NCBI GenBank assembly: GCA_900544875.1
Contig: UQWS01000028.1
Location: forward strand, 1-24,398
DNA length: 24,398 nucleotides
Direction of reading: 5' to 3'
Origin: an uncultured Collinsella sp.
Lineage (GTDB): Bacteria > Actinomycetota > Coriobacteriia > Coriobacteriales > Coriobacteriaceae
Translations under genes and position numbers: made by a program
Notes under the pieces: model-generated
Seen by the model: the letters and a program-made list of their open reading frames with translations, nothing else
The model's database searches: none
Told to the model about the DNA's origin: nothing
In this document: in pieces, positions 7,170-15,016 of the stretch
How the letters are laid out: each line of letters begins with the position of its first letter
Numbering within the stretch: position 1 is the stretch's first letter

Positions 7170-8018
7170 CTACACCGCAATGGGGATGTTCTTGACCTGA
7201 GGGCCGTGCTCATAGCCCTCGACAATCAGGTCATCGGTCGTAAACGCATAGAAGTCATGCACATCGGGGTTGAGCGTTACCTTGGGTGCCGCAAACTGCG
7301 GACGCTCGATAAGCTCGCGGACGATATCGACATGACGATCATAGATATGGGCGTCGGCGATCACGTGCAGCAGCTCACCGGGAATCATATCGACCGACTG
7401 CGCGACCATCATCAGCAAAATGGCGTACTGGCACACGTTCCAGTTGTTCGCGGCCAAAATGTCCTGGCTGCGCTGGTTGAGAATCATGTTGAGCGTCGGC
7501 TTGTCGTCCTGAGGACGCTGCGTCACGTTATAGGTCACGCTATAGGCGCATGGATAAAGGTGCATCTCGGACAGATCGCTAAACACGTACGTATTGGTCA
7601 TAATGCGGCGACTATACGGCGTGTGCTTAAGGTCGTACAGTACACGGTCCATCTGGTCGAAGTCGCCCTCGGCGTAATGGCTCTTCTGACCAATCTGATA
7701 GCCGTAGGCTTTACCGATGGAACCGGTCTCATCGGCCCACTCATCCCAGATATGGCTGTTGAGGTCATGCACGTTATTGGACTTCTTTTGATAGATCCAC
7801 AGAATCTCGTCCATGGCAGACTTAAGCGCCGTACGACGCAGGGTGAGCGCGGGGAACTCCTCGCGCAGATCATAGCGCGCCGTGACACCAAAGTTTTTAA
7901 TGGTATAGGCAGGGGTGCCGTCCTCCCACACCGGGCGGACCTTTTGGCCCTCGGTGGTGGTGCCATGGTCCAAGATATCGCGGCACATGGTTACAAACTG
8001 TTGATCAGCTTTGCTCAT
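7170..8018 (-). CDS. thyA: Thymidylate synthase
   Basis: A 282-residue enzyme that converts dUMP to dTMP using methylene-tetrahydrofolate, paired with folA just downstream. Catalytic Cys157 sits in HLYPCAYS; the dUMP-binding residues are Arg183, Ser184 and Asp186 in QRSQD, with Asn194 and the HIY motif (224-226). In place of the usual Pro-Cys-His, this protein has Pro-Cys-Ala, and the QRSQDILAANNWN stretch differs from the QRSxDxFLGxPFN consensus, placing it in a divergent bacterial ThyA branch. The start is ATG 8018 (MSKADQQFV), supported by a strong GGAGG 6 bases upstream; the open frame further upstream to 8459 is antisense to another gene. Length is within the normal 260-320 range. Confidence 0.95.
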   Translation of the reverse strand: MSKADQQFVTMCRDILDHGTTTEGQKVRPVWEDGTPAYTIKNFGVTARYDLREEFPALTLRRTALKSAMDEILWIYQKKSNNVHDLNSHIWDEWADETGSIGKAYGYQIGQKSHYAEGDFDQMDRVLYDLKHTPYSRRIMTNTYVFSDLSEMHLYPCAYSVTYNVTQRPQDDKPTLNMILNQRSQDILAANNWNVCQYAILLMMVAQSVDMIPGELLHVIADAHIYDRHVDIVRELIERPQFAAPKVTLNPDVHDFYAFTTDDLIVEGYEHGPQVKNIPIAV

Positions 8019-8052
8019 TGACCCTCCTGTCAGTCGCCTATAAGCGAGATTT

Positions 8053-8058
8053 ATTGTA
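8053..8058 (-). promoter_or_regulatory. Possible -10 element of the thyA-folA promoter
   Basis: The leftward strand reads TACAAT here, 34 bases upstream of the thyA start. No good -35 hexamer lies 16-18 bases upstream, where the sequence is very GC-rich, so this is only a candidate. Confidence 0.35.
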
Positions 8059-8101
8059 GCCCAGGCGCGCGCGGCCCCACAGCCCAAACATAAGCCCTCA
8101 T

Positions 8102-8121
8102 TTTCTGACATATGCCAGAAA
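8102..8121. promoter_or_regulatory. Upstream operator-like palindrome (site 1)
   Basis: The 20 bases TTTCTGACATATGCCAGAAA form a palindrome centred on CATATG with a single mismatched pair (8108/8115). It lies upstream of the predicted promoter of the DUF134 gene and shares the TGACATATG core with a second site whose centre is 53 bases downstream. Interpretation as a DUF134-protein binding site is inference. Confidence 0.55.
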
Positions 8122-8125
8122 TTCC

Positions 8126-8153
8126 TTGCGCAAATCCGCACGTTCGCTATTCT
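8126..8153 (+). promoter_or_regulatory. Predicted promoter of the DUF134-NifX-like pair
   Basis: TTGCGC (8126-8131) and TATTCT (8148-8153) are spaced by 16 bases. Transcription would begin near 8160, inside the second palindrome and 25 bases before the DUF134 start codon. The two palindromes therefore bracket this promoter. Confidence 0.5.
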
Positions 8154-8158
8154 ATTGT

Positions 8159-8170
8159 TGACATATGTCA
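8159..8170. promoter_or_regulatory. Downstream operator-like palindrome (site 2)
   Basis: TGACATATGTCA is a perfect 12-bp palindrome at the predicted transcription start, sharing its core with the site at 8102-8121. A protein bound here would block initiation. The apparent TTGACA inside it (8158-8163) is too close to the start codon to serve as a -35 box. Confidence 0.55.
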
Positions 8171-8184
8171 GATTTGGAGTGTGC

Positions 8185-8694
8185 ATGGCAGGAAGACGCG
8201 AAAAACTGCGCCGCGTCGGGATCATCCCCGAATACCGCGGCTTTACCCCCGATGGCCTGGCCAGCGGTGATGCCATCGACATGACCGTCGACGAGCTTGA
8301 GGTGCTGCGCCTGTGCGACCTGGAGGGTCTCAACCAAGAGGCGGTCGCCCAGCAGATGGGCATCGCCCGCGCAACGGTGGCGGCCATTTGCAGCCGCGCG
8401 CATCGCAAGGTGGCCGATGCGCTGGTCAACGGACGGGCGCTCGTTATCGAGGGCGGCAATATCGCATACTCCCCCCATCACCACGACAACGGCCGCATGG
8501 CCAGCAAAGGAGGTCGACACCATGAGGGTGGCAACGACGTACGACAACGGCAACATCTTTATGCACTTTGGCCGCAGCGAGCAGTTCAAGATCTACGACA
8601 TCCAGGATGGCAAGGTGCTCAACGAGCAGGTCGTAGGCACCGGCGGCACCGGCCACGGCGCCTTGGCGGGCCTGCTTGCCAACGGTGGCGTTGA
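8185..8694 (+). CDS. DUF134 (UPF0251) helix-turn-helix protein
   Basis: The start is ATG 8185 (MAGRREKLRRVG), with GGAG 5 bases upstream. The first about 95 residues match the DUF134 family: RREKLRRVGIIPEYRGFTP, a TVDELEVLRLCDLEGLNQEA segment, and a sigma-like helix-turn-helix EAVAQQMGIARATVAAICSRAHRKVADAL. Such proteins often sit next to NifX/NifB-like domain genes, as here, and are presumed transcriptional regulators. The frame stays open to TAG 8692-8694 (169 residues), running 173 bases into the next gene; residues after about 113 (Arg-rich, VRQRQHLYALWPQR) look like an out-of-frame reading of that gene rather than a domain. The true protein may have been about 113 residues before a stop was lost, or may carry this extra tail. 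Likely autoregulated through the palindromes upstream. Confidence 0.85.
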   Translation: MAGRREKLRRVGIIPEYRGFTPDGLASGDAIDMTVDELEVLRLCDLEGLNQEAVAQQMGIARATVAAICSRAHRKVADALVNGRALVIEGGNIAYSPHHHDNGRMASKGGRHHEGGNDVRQRQHLYALWPQRAVQDLRHPGWQGAQRAGRRHRRHRPRRLGGPACQRWR

Positions 8695-8950
8695 CACGCT
8701 CATTTGCGGCGGTATCGGCGGCGGCGCTATCAACGCGCTTGCCCAAGCCGGCATCACGGTCTATGCGGGCGCCCAGGGCAGCTGCGATGCCTGCGTCGAG
8801 GCCCTCATTGCCGGCACGCTCGCACAGAACGGCGAGGCCACCTGCGACTGCCATGGACATGATCACGAGCACATCCACGAGCATGGCGAGTCCTGCGGTT
8901 GCCACGGTCACCACGACCATGACGGGCACGAAGGCTGCGGCTGCCACTAG
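8522..8950 (+). CDS. NifX/NifB-like (dinitrogenase Fe-Mo cofactor-type) protein with His/Cys-rich tail
   Basis: A 142-residue protein starting at ATG 8522 (MRVATTYDNGNIF) with AGGAGGT about 8 bases upstream. Residues 1-105 form the small ribonuclease H-like fold domain of the NifX/NifB/VnfX superfamily: FMHFGRSEQFKIYDI, then a GTGGTGHGALAGLLANGGVD segment, a glycine-rich GGIGGGAINAL and a GSCDACVEAL motif. The last about 35 residues are almost only His, Cys, Gly, Asp and Glu (HGHDHEHIHEHGESCGCHGH and similar), a probable metal-binding tail. No nitrogenase genes are present, so a role in Fe-S or metal handling rather than nitrogen fixation is inferred. Its start lies within the open frame of the upstream DUF134 gene, shifted by one base, implying translational coupling. 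It ends at a strong hairpin facing ffh. Confidence 0.88.
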   Translation: MRVATTYDNGNIFMHFGRSEQFKIYDIQDGKVLNEQVVGTGGTGHGALAGLLANGGVDTLICGGIGGGAINALAQAGITVYAGAQGSCDACVEALIAGTLAQNGEATCDCHGHDHEHIHEHGESCGCHGHHDHDGHEGCGCH

Positions 8951-9006
8951 CGGCAAGCACCTCGTCGAGAACGCGCTTCCACGCGTGCGACAACCAGCGA
9001 ACAAAC

Positions 9007-9046
9007 GGCGAAGGCCGCCTGGAATACCATCCAGGCGGCCTTCGCC
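9007..9046. terminator. Strong bidirectional terminator hairpin
   Basis: A perfect 17-bp stem (9007-9023 with 9030-9046, core GGCGAAGGCCGCCTGG) with a 6-base loop ATACCA lies between the converging NifX-like gene and ffh. Flanking U-runs are weak, but the position and stability strongly suggest termination in both directions. Confidence 0.8.
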
Positions 9047-9066
9047 ATACACGACTCAACTAGTCG

Positions 9067-10542
9067 TTACTTCTTGTTGCGCATCTGCGCTTCCATCTGG
9101 CGCAGCAGGTCCATATCGGACTTGGGGCCGCCCGTTCCCAGGCCGCCCATGCCGCCCAGCCCCATGGCATCCAGACCGGGAATATTGGGCATGCGCATCT
9201 TTTTGCCCTTCTTACCCTTCTTGCCCTTCTTGCCGCCGGCCTGTGCCTGATTGGCCATCGTGCGCATGCGGCCCATCATCTTGTTCATCTCGCCCCACTG
9301 CTTCATAAGGCTATTGACCTCGGTGGGGGTCACGCCGGCGCCCTTGGCGATGCGGGCACGGCGCTGGCCGTTGATGATGGAGGGGCGAAGGCGCTCCTCC
9401 TTGGTCATCGACATGATGATGGCCTCGTTCTTATCGAAGATACCTTCGTCCAGGTTGCCACCCATCTGGTTAAGCGCACGCTGGCCACCGGGGAGCATGC
9501 CCAGAATGCCCTTCATGCCGCCCATCTTCTTGACGGCCTTCATCTGGTCGAGCATGTCGTTCATGGTAAAGCCCTCGCGCAGCATGCGCTCGGCAGCCTC
9601 GAGCTGCTCGGCGTCGGCTGCCTCCTGGGCCTTCTCGATGATGCCGACAACATCGCCCATGCCCAAGATGCGCTTGGCCATGCGGTCGGGATAGAACGGC
9701 TCCAGCGAATCGGGTTTCTCGCCCATGCTAACAAACTTGATGGGCTTGCCGGTCACCTGGCGCACGGAAAGCGCGCCGCCGCCACGGGCGTCGCCGTCGA
9801 GCTTGGAGATGATCACGCCGTCAAAGTCGGTGCGCTCGGCGAAGGTCGAGACGACGTTGACGATGTCCTGGCCGGTCATGGCATCGACGACCATCAGCAC
9901 CTGATCGGGCTTGACGGCCTTCTTGATGTCCACGGCCTCCTGCATCATCTGCTCGTCGATCTGCAAACGACCGGCGGTATCGACGATGACCACGTCACGC
10001 AGGTGGTCAACGGCCTCCTGAATGGCGCCCTTGGCGATGTCAACCGGGTGCTCGCCATCGCCACGGAAGACCGGCACGCCAATCTCTCCGCCAAGCGTGG
10101 CCAGCTGGTCGGCAGCGGCGGGACGGTAGACGTCGCACGCGGCGAGCAGCGGTGAGCGGCCCTGCTTCTTGAGCAGGTAGGCCAGCTTTACGGCCGCCGT
10201 GGTCTTACCGGAGCCCTGCAGGCCCACGAGCATGATGACATTGGGAATGCGATTGCTAAAGACGAGCTTGCTCTCGGTTGAGCCAAGCATCTCGGTGAGC
10301 TCGTCGAGCACGATCTTGACGACGTTTTGCGCCGGCGACAGCGACTCCATGACCTCGGCGGTCATGCAGCGCTCCTTGGTCTTGGCGACGAACTCCTTGA
10401 CGACCTTAAAGTTAACGTCGGCCTCGAGCAGCGCCATGCGAATATCGCGCATGGCCGAAGTAATATCGGCCTCGGTCAGCTTGCCCTTGCCGCGCAGGCG
10501 GTCAAATGTGTCGTTGAGGCGATCGCTCAGGGAATCAAACAC
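9067..10542 (-). CDS. ffh: Signal recognition particle GTPase Ffh (SRP54)
   Basis: A 491-residue protein that binds 4.5S RNA and signal peptides of nascent membrane proteins and hands ribosomes to FtsY. N-domain 1-95; G-domain with P-loop GLQGSGKTT (107-115), DTAGR (188-192) and SKLDGDARGG (246-255); M-domain from about 300 with the Met-rich FTMNDMLDQMKAVKKMGGMKG segment (given in part) and the RNA-binding region RRARIAKGAG. The C-terminus is extended with a GKKGKKGKK repeat and a Met/Gly-rich tail. The start is GTG 10542 (MFDSLSDRLND), with GGAG 6 bases upstream that overlaps the ftsY stop region; the gap to ftsY is 10 bases. Last gene of the leftward cluster. All GTPase motifs are intact. 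Confidence 0.97.
   Translation of the reverse strand: MFDSLSDRLNDTFDRLRGKGKLTEADITSAMRDIRMALLEADVNFKVVKEFVAKTKERCMTAEVMESLSPAQNVVKIVLDELTEMLGSTESKLVFSNRIPNVIMLVGLQGSGKTTAAVKLAYLLKKQGRSPLLAACDVYRPAAADQLATLGGEIGVPVFRGDGEHPVDIAKGAIQEAVDHLRDVVIVDTAGRLQIDEQMMQEAVDIKKAVKPDQVLMVVDAMTGQDIVNVVSTFAERTDFDGVIISKLDGDARGGGALSVRQVTGKPIKFVSMGEKPDSLEPFYPDRMAKRILGMGDVVGIIEKAQEAADAEQLEAAERMLREGFTMNDMLDQMKAVKKMGGMKGILGMLPGGQRALNQMGGNLDEGIFDKNEAIIMSMTKEERLRPSIINGQRRARIAKGAGVTPTEVNSLMKQWGEMNKMMGRMRTMANQAQAGGKKGKKGKKGKKMRMPNIPGLDAMGLGGMGGLGTGGPKSDMDLLRQMEAQMRNKK
9203..9235. repeat. Short tandem repeat within ffh (GKK-encoding)
   Basis: Imperfect 9-base units (CTTCTTGCC type on +) repeat about 3.5 times and encode the KKGKKGKKGKK run near the Ffh C-terminus on the - strand. 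Such units may vary in number between strains. Confidence 0.7.
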
Positions 10543-10552
10543 TAGTCACTCC

Positions 10553-11470
10553 TTAATTGGACTCGCCCACCAGGGCGCGGCAGAAATCTTTGGCATTGAA
10601 CTCCTGCAGGTCATCGACCTGCTCGCCCACGCCGACGCGCAGGATCGGGAGCTTGAGCTTCTCGGCCACGGCCATGGCGATGCCGCCCTTTGCCGTGCCG
10701 TCGAGCTTCGTCATGATAATACCGTCCAGGCCCAGCGCCTCGTTAAACTCGAGCGCCTGGTTCAGACCGTTCTGGCCGGTGGCGGCATCGATCACGAGCA
10801 CGACTGAGACGGGCATGGGGCCGGCGGCCATATTGGCGGCGCGCTTACGCGTCACGTTAACCACCTTGGCAAGCTCGCGCATGAGCTCAGGGCTCGTGTG
10901 CAGACGGCCGGCGGTATCGATAAGCACCAGGTCGCTGCCGCGCTTGTCGGCCTCGTCGAGCACGTCGTAGCAAACACTTGCCGGGTCGGAGCCGCGGTCG
11001 CGCTTGATGACGGGGACGCCAGCGCGCTGGCCCCACACATCGAGCTGCTCGATAGCGGCAGCACGGAAGGTATCGGCCGAACCGATCACGACGTTCTTGC
11101 CGCGGGCGGCCATGGCGCTCGCGATCTTACCGACCGTCGTGGTCTTGCCGGCACCGTTAATGCCCACAAACAGCACGCAGCTCGGCGTATCGGAAAACGG
11201 ATCGCGCTCGATGGGCACAAAGTGCTGCTCGAGCTGCTCGGCCAGGGCACGGCGAAGCTGCGGAGCGGTCTTGAGGTTCTTCTTGGCCGCGGCATCGCGC
11301 AGGTCATCGGAGACCTTGATAGCGACCTCGGCGCCCATGTCACCCATGACGAGGGTGTCCTCCAGGTCCTCCCAAAAATCCTCGTCGACCTCGCCGCCAA
11401 AGTAGAAGACCTCGTTGAGGGCCTCGCGGCTGCGCTCAAGTCCGCGCGAGAGAGCATCGAAGAATCCCAT
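10553..11470 (-). CDS. ftsY: Signal recognition particle receptor FtsY
   Basis: A 305-residue membrane-associated GTPase that docks SRP-bound ribosomes at the translocon. It has the N-domain (1-95), P-loop GINGAGKTT (103-111), the ADTFRAAAIEQL insertion-box segment (132-143), DTAGR (185-189) and TKLDGTAKGG (254-263). It lacks the long acidic A-domain of the E. coli protein and begins directly with an amphipathic helix MGFFDALSRGLE, as in many Gram-positive FtsY proteins, which probably provides membrane contact. Its ATG overlaps the smc stop codon by one base (TAATG), so translation is probably coupled; ffh follows 10 bases downstream. The side-by-side ftsY-ffh arrangement puts both SRP GTPases in one transcript. 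Confidence 0.96.
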   Translation of the reverse strand: MGFFDALSRGLERSREALNEVFYFGGEVDEDFWEDLEDTLVMGDMGAEVAIKVSDDLRDAAAKKNLKTAPQLRRALAEQLEQHFVPIERDPFSDTPSCVLFVGINGAGKTTTVGKIASAMAARGKNVVIGSADTFRAAAIEQLDVWGQRAGVPVIKRDRGSDPASVCYDVLDEADKRGSDLVLIDTAGRLHTSPELMRELAKVVNVTRKRAANMAAGPMPVSVVLVIDAATGQNGLNQALEFNEALGLDGIIMTKLDGTAKGGIAMAVAEKLKLPILRVGVGEQVDDLQEFNAKDFCRALVGESN

Positions 11471-14400
11471 TATGCATTCACGACCTTTCCGGTTTCGCGA
11501 TCGAGTTTTTGCGAGACGACGCGACTGACGCCGTCGGCTTGCATCGAGACGCCGTAGAGGACGTCAGCGTCCTCCATAGTACGGCGCTGATGCGAGATAA
11601 CCAAGAGCTGCGTATCGGAACGCAACACGTCGAGTGCGCCGATGAGCTTGGACAGGTTGGCGTCATCGAGTGCCGCCTCGACCTCGTCCAGCACATAGAA
11701 CGGCACCGTGCGCGTGCGGTACACAGCAAAGAGCAGGGCGAGCGCCGTCAGGCTCTTCTCGCCGCCCGACATGAGCATCATCTTGGTGATGCGCTTGCCG
11801 CGCGGCTGCGCCACGACCTCGATACCCGTCTCGGCAGGATGCTCGGGATCGGTCATCTCCAGATGAGCCTGACCGCCCGGGAAGAGCATGGCGAAGATCT
11901 CGCGGAAGTTCGCATCGACCTTCTCAAACGTCACCAGGAACGCCTTGCGCATCTTACGGTCGATAGCCACGGTGATCTTGGTGAGCGCCTTGCGCGCGCT
12001 CTCCAGATCGGCCAGCTGCTCCTCGATGTAATCGGCGCGGCGCTTGAGCTGCTCGTACTCCTCCATGGCAACTTGGTTAACGGGACCAAGGTTGTTGATC
12101 TGGCGCACAAGCTGGTTGAGTTCGCGCTCGGCGGCATCGCGGTCCGTGGGCGCCGGAAGCATGAGCGCTTCCTCGAGTACCGTGGTGCCATCGGCGGTAA
12201 TGGCCTTAATGGCGGCCTCTACCTGCACCTCGAGCTTGCCACGCGCGACCTTGAACTCGTTTTGCGCGGCGGAGGCGGTATCGACTCGCTCCTTAGCGCG
12301 GGCAACCTCTGCCTTGGCATCCTCGATGGTCTTCTTGAGCGAAGCGGAGTCCGCCTCCTCCAGAGAGGCCTGGTCACGCAGGCGCGCTGCCCAATCCGAC
12401 GCGCGTTCCAACAGGGCAGAATAGCGTTCGTGCATGGGGTCGACGCGCAGGCGCAGCAGCTCGAGCGAGCGCGAAGCCTGGCGTGTTCCGCGGATACGAC
12501 GGTCGATGCCCTCAAGACGATGCTCAAGGTCGGGCACGCGGCCCTTCAGCGAACGCAGGCGCTCGCTCGTCTGGGCCAGGCGCACCTTGGCATCGGCGAG
12601 CTTACCGGCGGCCTCGGAATCGTCACGGCGAACGCGATCGAGCTCATCGTTGGCCTCGGCAATCTGGAGACCCAGGTCGCTTGCCTGTGCACGCGCCTCG
12701 TCACGCGAACGGGTGAGCTCGTCAACGCGCGGGCGCGCGGCACGAACGGCCTCGGCAGCCTGCTCGCGGCGCTTGGAGATGCGCACGCGCTCGACCTCGG
12801 CATTGTTGGCGCTTTGCTCCAAGCGGCCGATCTCGGAGAGCAGCGAGCGGCGCTCGCCCTCAAGACGGGCGATCTCACCGGCGGCATCGCCCTCGGCGGC
12901 ACGGGCCTCCTCGACGGCAACGTTGGCCTCGACGACCTGATCCGACACATGCTCAAACACGGCAGCCAGATCGGGCTCAAGCCCCTCCAGCTCGCGAATG
13001 CGACGCTTACGCTCCAGAGCACCCGACGCCTCGCCGGCATCGAGGCCCACACGCACCAGGCCGCCACAGCTTACGCGGGCGCCATCGGGAGTCACATAGG
13101 TCACACCGTCAACGACAGGCGCAGCCAGCGCGGCAGCCAAGTCATCGACCACGTAATAGCCGCCGAGCAGCGCCTCGACGACGGGTCCGTAGCCTGCACG
13201 CACGGACAGACGATCAACCAGGCGGGTACCGGCAGCGCCCTCAGCGGCGGTAGAGCCGCTCACGCCGCGCGTCACCAGCAGTGCTTCGCCCGAGGCCTTC
13301 TTTTGGTCCAGAGCCGCACGACCGGCACGCTCAAGCGTGGCGGCGTCATCAAACAGCAGCGCATCGATATCGCCGGCGAGCAATTGCTCAACCAGGCCCT
13401 CAAGCTCGCGCGGGGCCTCCAGCACGTCGCCCAGACGACCCAAGACATCGTCGCCCAGCGCACCCACCAGACGGCTCACGAGCGGCGAGCTGTCGGCCAT
13501 GCGGGCATCGAGTTTCTTTTGGCTGGCAAGCTCCGAGCGCACCTCGGACAGCTTGTTGCGCGCCTCACTCTCACGATTACGCAAGTCCTTCAGGGCTGCA
13601 CGGGCGACCTCGGTGGCCTCACGCGCATCGGCCTGGGCCTGGCGCGCTTCCTCAAGAGCACCCTCAAGCTCCTCTGCGCGGTTGCGACGGCTCTCGAGCG
13701 AGGCCGTGACCTCCTCGAGCTGCTCGTCAATCTGCTCCAGGCGCGAGGCATACATGTTGTCCTCGACCTCGGCATTGCTCAGCGAGTCCTTCACCTTGGC
13801 GAGCTCGAGCGCGGCGTTGTCGGCCACGCGCTGCACATCGCGTTGCTCACGCGTAAGCTGCGAAATCTGATTGTCGAGCGCCACGCGCCGCTCGTGGAGC
13901 TCTGCGGCGGCAGGACCAGCGGCGTCAACGTCCTCCTGGGCCTGCATGTGCGCGCCGGTCACTTCCTCAAGCTGCGCACGCGCGTCCTCGAGCTCCTCGA
14001 CCACGCGACGACGCTGATGCTCGGAGCTCGAAATCTGCCCGCGCATGTCAGACAGGCGCGACACCATGTTGTGGCCCTTTTCCTCGAGCAGGCGCATGTC
14101 GGAGTTAATGCGGCCGACCACATCTTGCATATGGCGGCGCTGCTCGCCCAGATCGCCCACAAACAGGCCCTTTTCCTCGAGCATGACCTGGAGCTTCTCG
14201 AGCTCGCGCTCCTTTTCGCCCATGCGGTACTGCGCAAGCTCCAGCTCGGCGGCACCTTCCTTGGAGCGGCTCTCCAGGTCGTTCCACTGCGACTGCAGCG
14301 AACGCAGCTCGTCGACAGCCAGCATCTGCGTAAGCTCGTTCGCGCGCGAGGACAACTCTTTGTACTTGCGCGCACGATCGACCTGACGCTCCAGCGGTCG

Positions 14401-15006
14401 CAGCTGACGGGCGATTTCCTTATTGATGTCGCGGGCACGCGTCAGGTGCTCGTCCATCGACTTAATCTTTTTGAGCGCACGCTCCTTGCGGCGCTTGTGC
14501 TTGGAGATGCCGGCGGCCTCCTCGATGAGGGCGCGGCGCTCCTCGGGGCGGCTCTGCAAAATGGCGTCGAGCTTGCCCTGGCTGATGATGGAATGCGTAT
14601 CCTTGCCCAGGCCCGAATCGTGCAAGATGTCCTGAATGTCCATCAGGCGGCACGGGCTCGAGTTGATGAGGTACTCGCTTTCGCCCGAGCGATACATACG
14701 ACGGGTGATGGCGACCTCGTCAAAATCGACGGGCAGCATATGGTCCGAGTTATCGAGCACAAGCGTGACCTCGGCGACACCCACCGGCTTGCGCGCTGAC
14801 GAGCCCGAGAAGATGACATCCTCCATGGCCTGGCCGCGCAACTGCTTGGCGCTCTGCTCGCCCAGGACCCACAGGATGGAGTCGGAGATGTTCGATTTTC
14901 CCGAGCCGTTGGGACCGACGATGACGGTCAGGCCCGGCTCAAACGTCATATGGGCGCGGTCGGCAAACGACTTGAACCCTTTGAGCGTGAGGGACTTGAG
15001 ATACAC
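11470..15006 (-). CDS. smc: Chromosome partition protein SMC
   Basis: A 1178-residue ATPase that compacts and segregates the chromosome together with ScpA/ScpB (not encoded here). N-terminal head MYLKSLTLKGFKSF with Walker A GPNGSGKSN (31-39) and the ISQGKLDAIL Q-loop region; coiled coil roughly 165-500 rich in Glu/Arg/Leu; hinge about 505-660 beginning LVSRLVGALGDDVLG; second coiled coil to about 1020; C-terminal head with signature MSGGEKSLTALALLFA and Walker B FYVLDEVEAALDDANL. Length matches the bacterial family (about 1150-1200). The start codon is GTG 15006, with AGGA a few bases upstream. It begins 11 bases after the rnc stop and overlaps ftsY by one base at its end. The opposite strand is open for over 1000 codons, a side effect of coding bias. 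Confidence 0.97.
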   Translation of the reverse strand: MYLKSLTLKGFKSFADRAHMTFEPGLTVIVGPNGSGKSNISDSILWVLGEQSAKQLRGQAMEDVIFSGSSARKPVGVAEVTLVLDNSDHMLPVDFDEVAITRRMYRSGESEYLINSSPCRLMDIQDILHDSGLGKDTHSIISQGKLDAILQSRPEERRALIEEAAGISKHKRRKERALKKIKSMDEHLTRARDINKEIARQLRPLERQVDRARKYKELSSRANELTQMLAVDELRSLQSQWNDLESRSKEGAAELELAQYRMGEKERELEKLQVMLEEKGLFVGDLGEQRRHMQDVVGRINSDMRLLEEKGHNMVSRLSDMRGQISSSEHQRRRVVEELEDARAQLEEVTGAHMQAQEDVDAAGPAAAELHERRVALDNQISQLTREQRDVQRVADNAALELAKVKDSLSNAEVEDNMYASRLEQIDEQLEEVTASLESRRNRAEELEGALEEARQAQADAREATEVARAALKDLRNRESEARNKLSEVRSELASQKKLDARMADSSPLVSRLVGALGDDVLGRLGDVLEAPRELEGLVEQLLAGDIDALLFDDAATLERAGRAALDQKKASGEALLVTRGVSGSTAAEGAAGTRLVDRLSVRAGYGPVVEALLGGYYVVDDLAAALAAPVVDGVTYVTPDGARVSCGGLVRVGLDAGEASGALERKRRIRELEGLEPDLAAVFEHVSDQVVEANVAVEEARAAEGDAAGEIARLEGERRSLLSEIGRLEQSANNAEVERVRISKRREQAAEAVRAARPRVDELTRSRDEARAQASDLGLQIAEANDELDRVRRDDSEAAGKLADAKVRLAQTSERLRSLKGRVPDLEHRLEGIDRRIRGTRQASRSLELLRLRVDPMHERYSALLERASDWAARLRDQASLEEADSASLKKTIEDAKAEVARAKERVDTASAAQNEFKVARGKLEVQVEAAIKAITADGTTVLEEALMLPAPTDRDAAERELNQLVRQINNLGPVNQVAMEEYEQLKRRADYIEEQLADLESARKALTKITVAIDRKMRKAFLVTFEKVDANFREIFAMLFPGGQAHLEMTDPEHPAETGIEVVAQPRGKRITKMMLMSGGEKSLTALALLFAVYRTRTVPFYVLDEVEAALDDANLSKLIGALDVLRSDTQLLVISHQRRTMEDADVLYGVSMQADGVSRVVSQKLDRETGKVVNA

Positions 15007-15016
15007 GGTTCCTCGC

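Noticed and set aside
5603..8021. Two + strand open frames opposite the SPOUT methyltransferase and thyA-folA
   Set aside because: His/Arg-rich antisense readings without ribosome sites or domains.
8158..8163. TTGACA as a -35 box for the DUF134 gene
   Set aside because: Its -10 would fall on the start codon; it is part of a palindrome instead.
8019..8459. Upstream extension of thyA
   Set aside because: Antisense to the DUF134 gene; the strong ribosome site at ATG 8018 and the family N-terminus fix the start.
11509..14799. Open frame of over 1000 codons on + opposite smc
   Set aside because: It mirrors smc codon bias in a GC-rich genome, has no recognisable domain, and smc itself has complete motifs.
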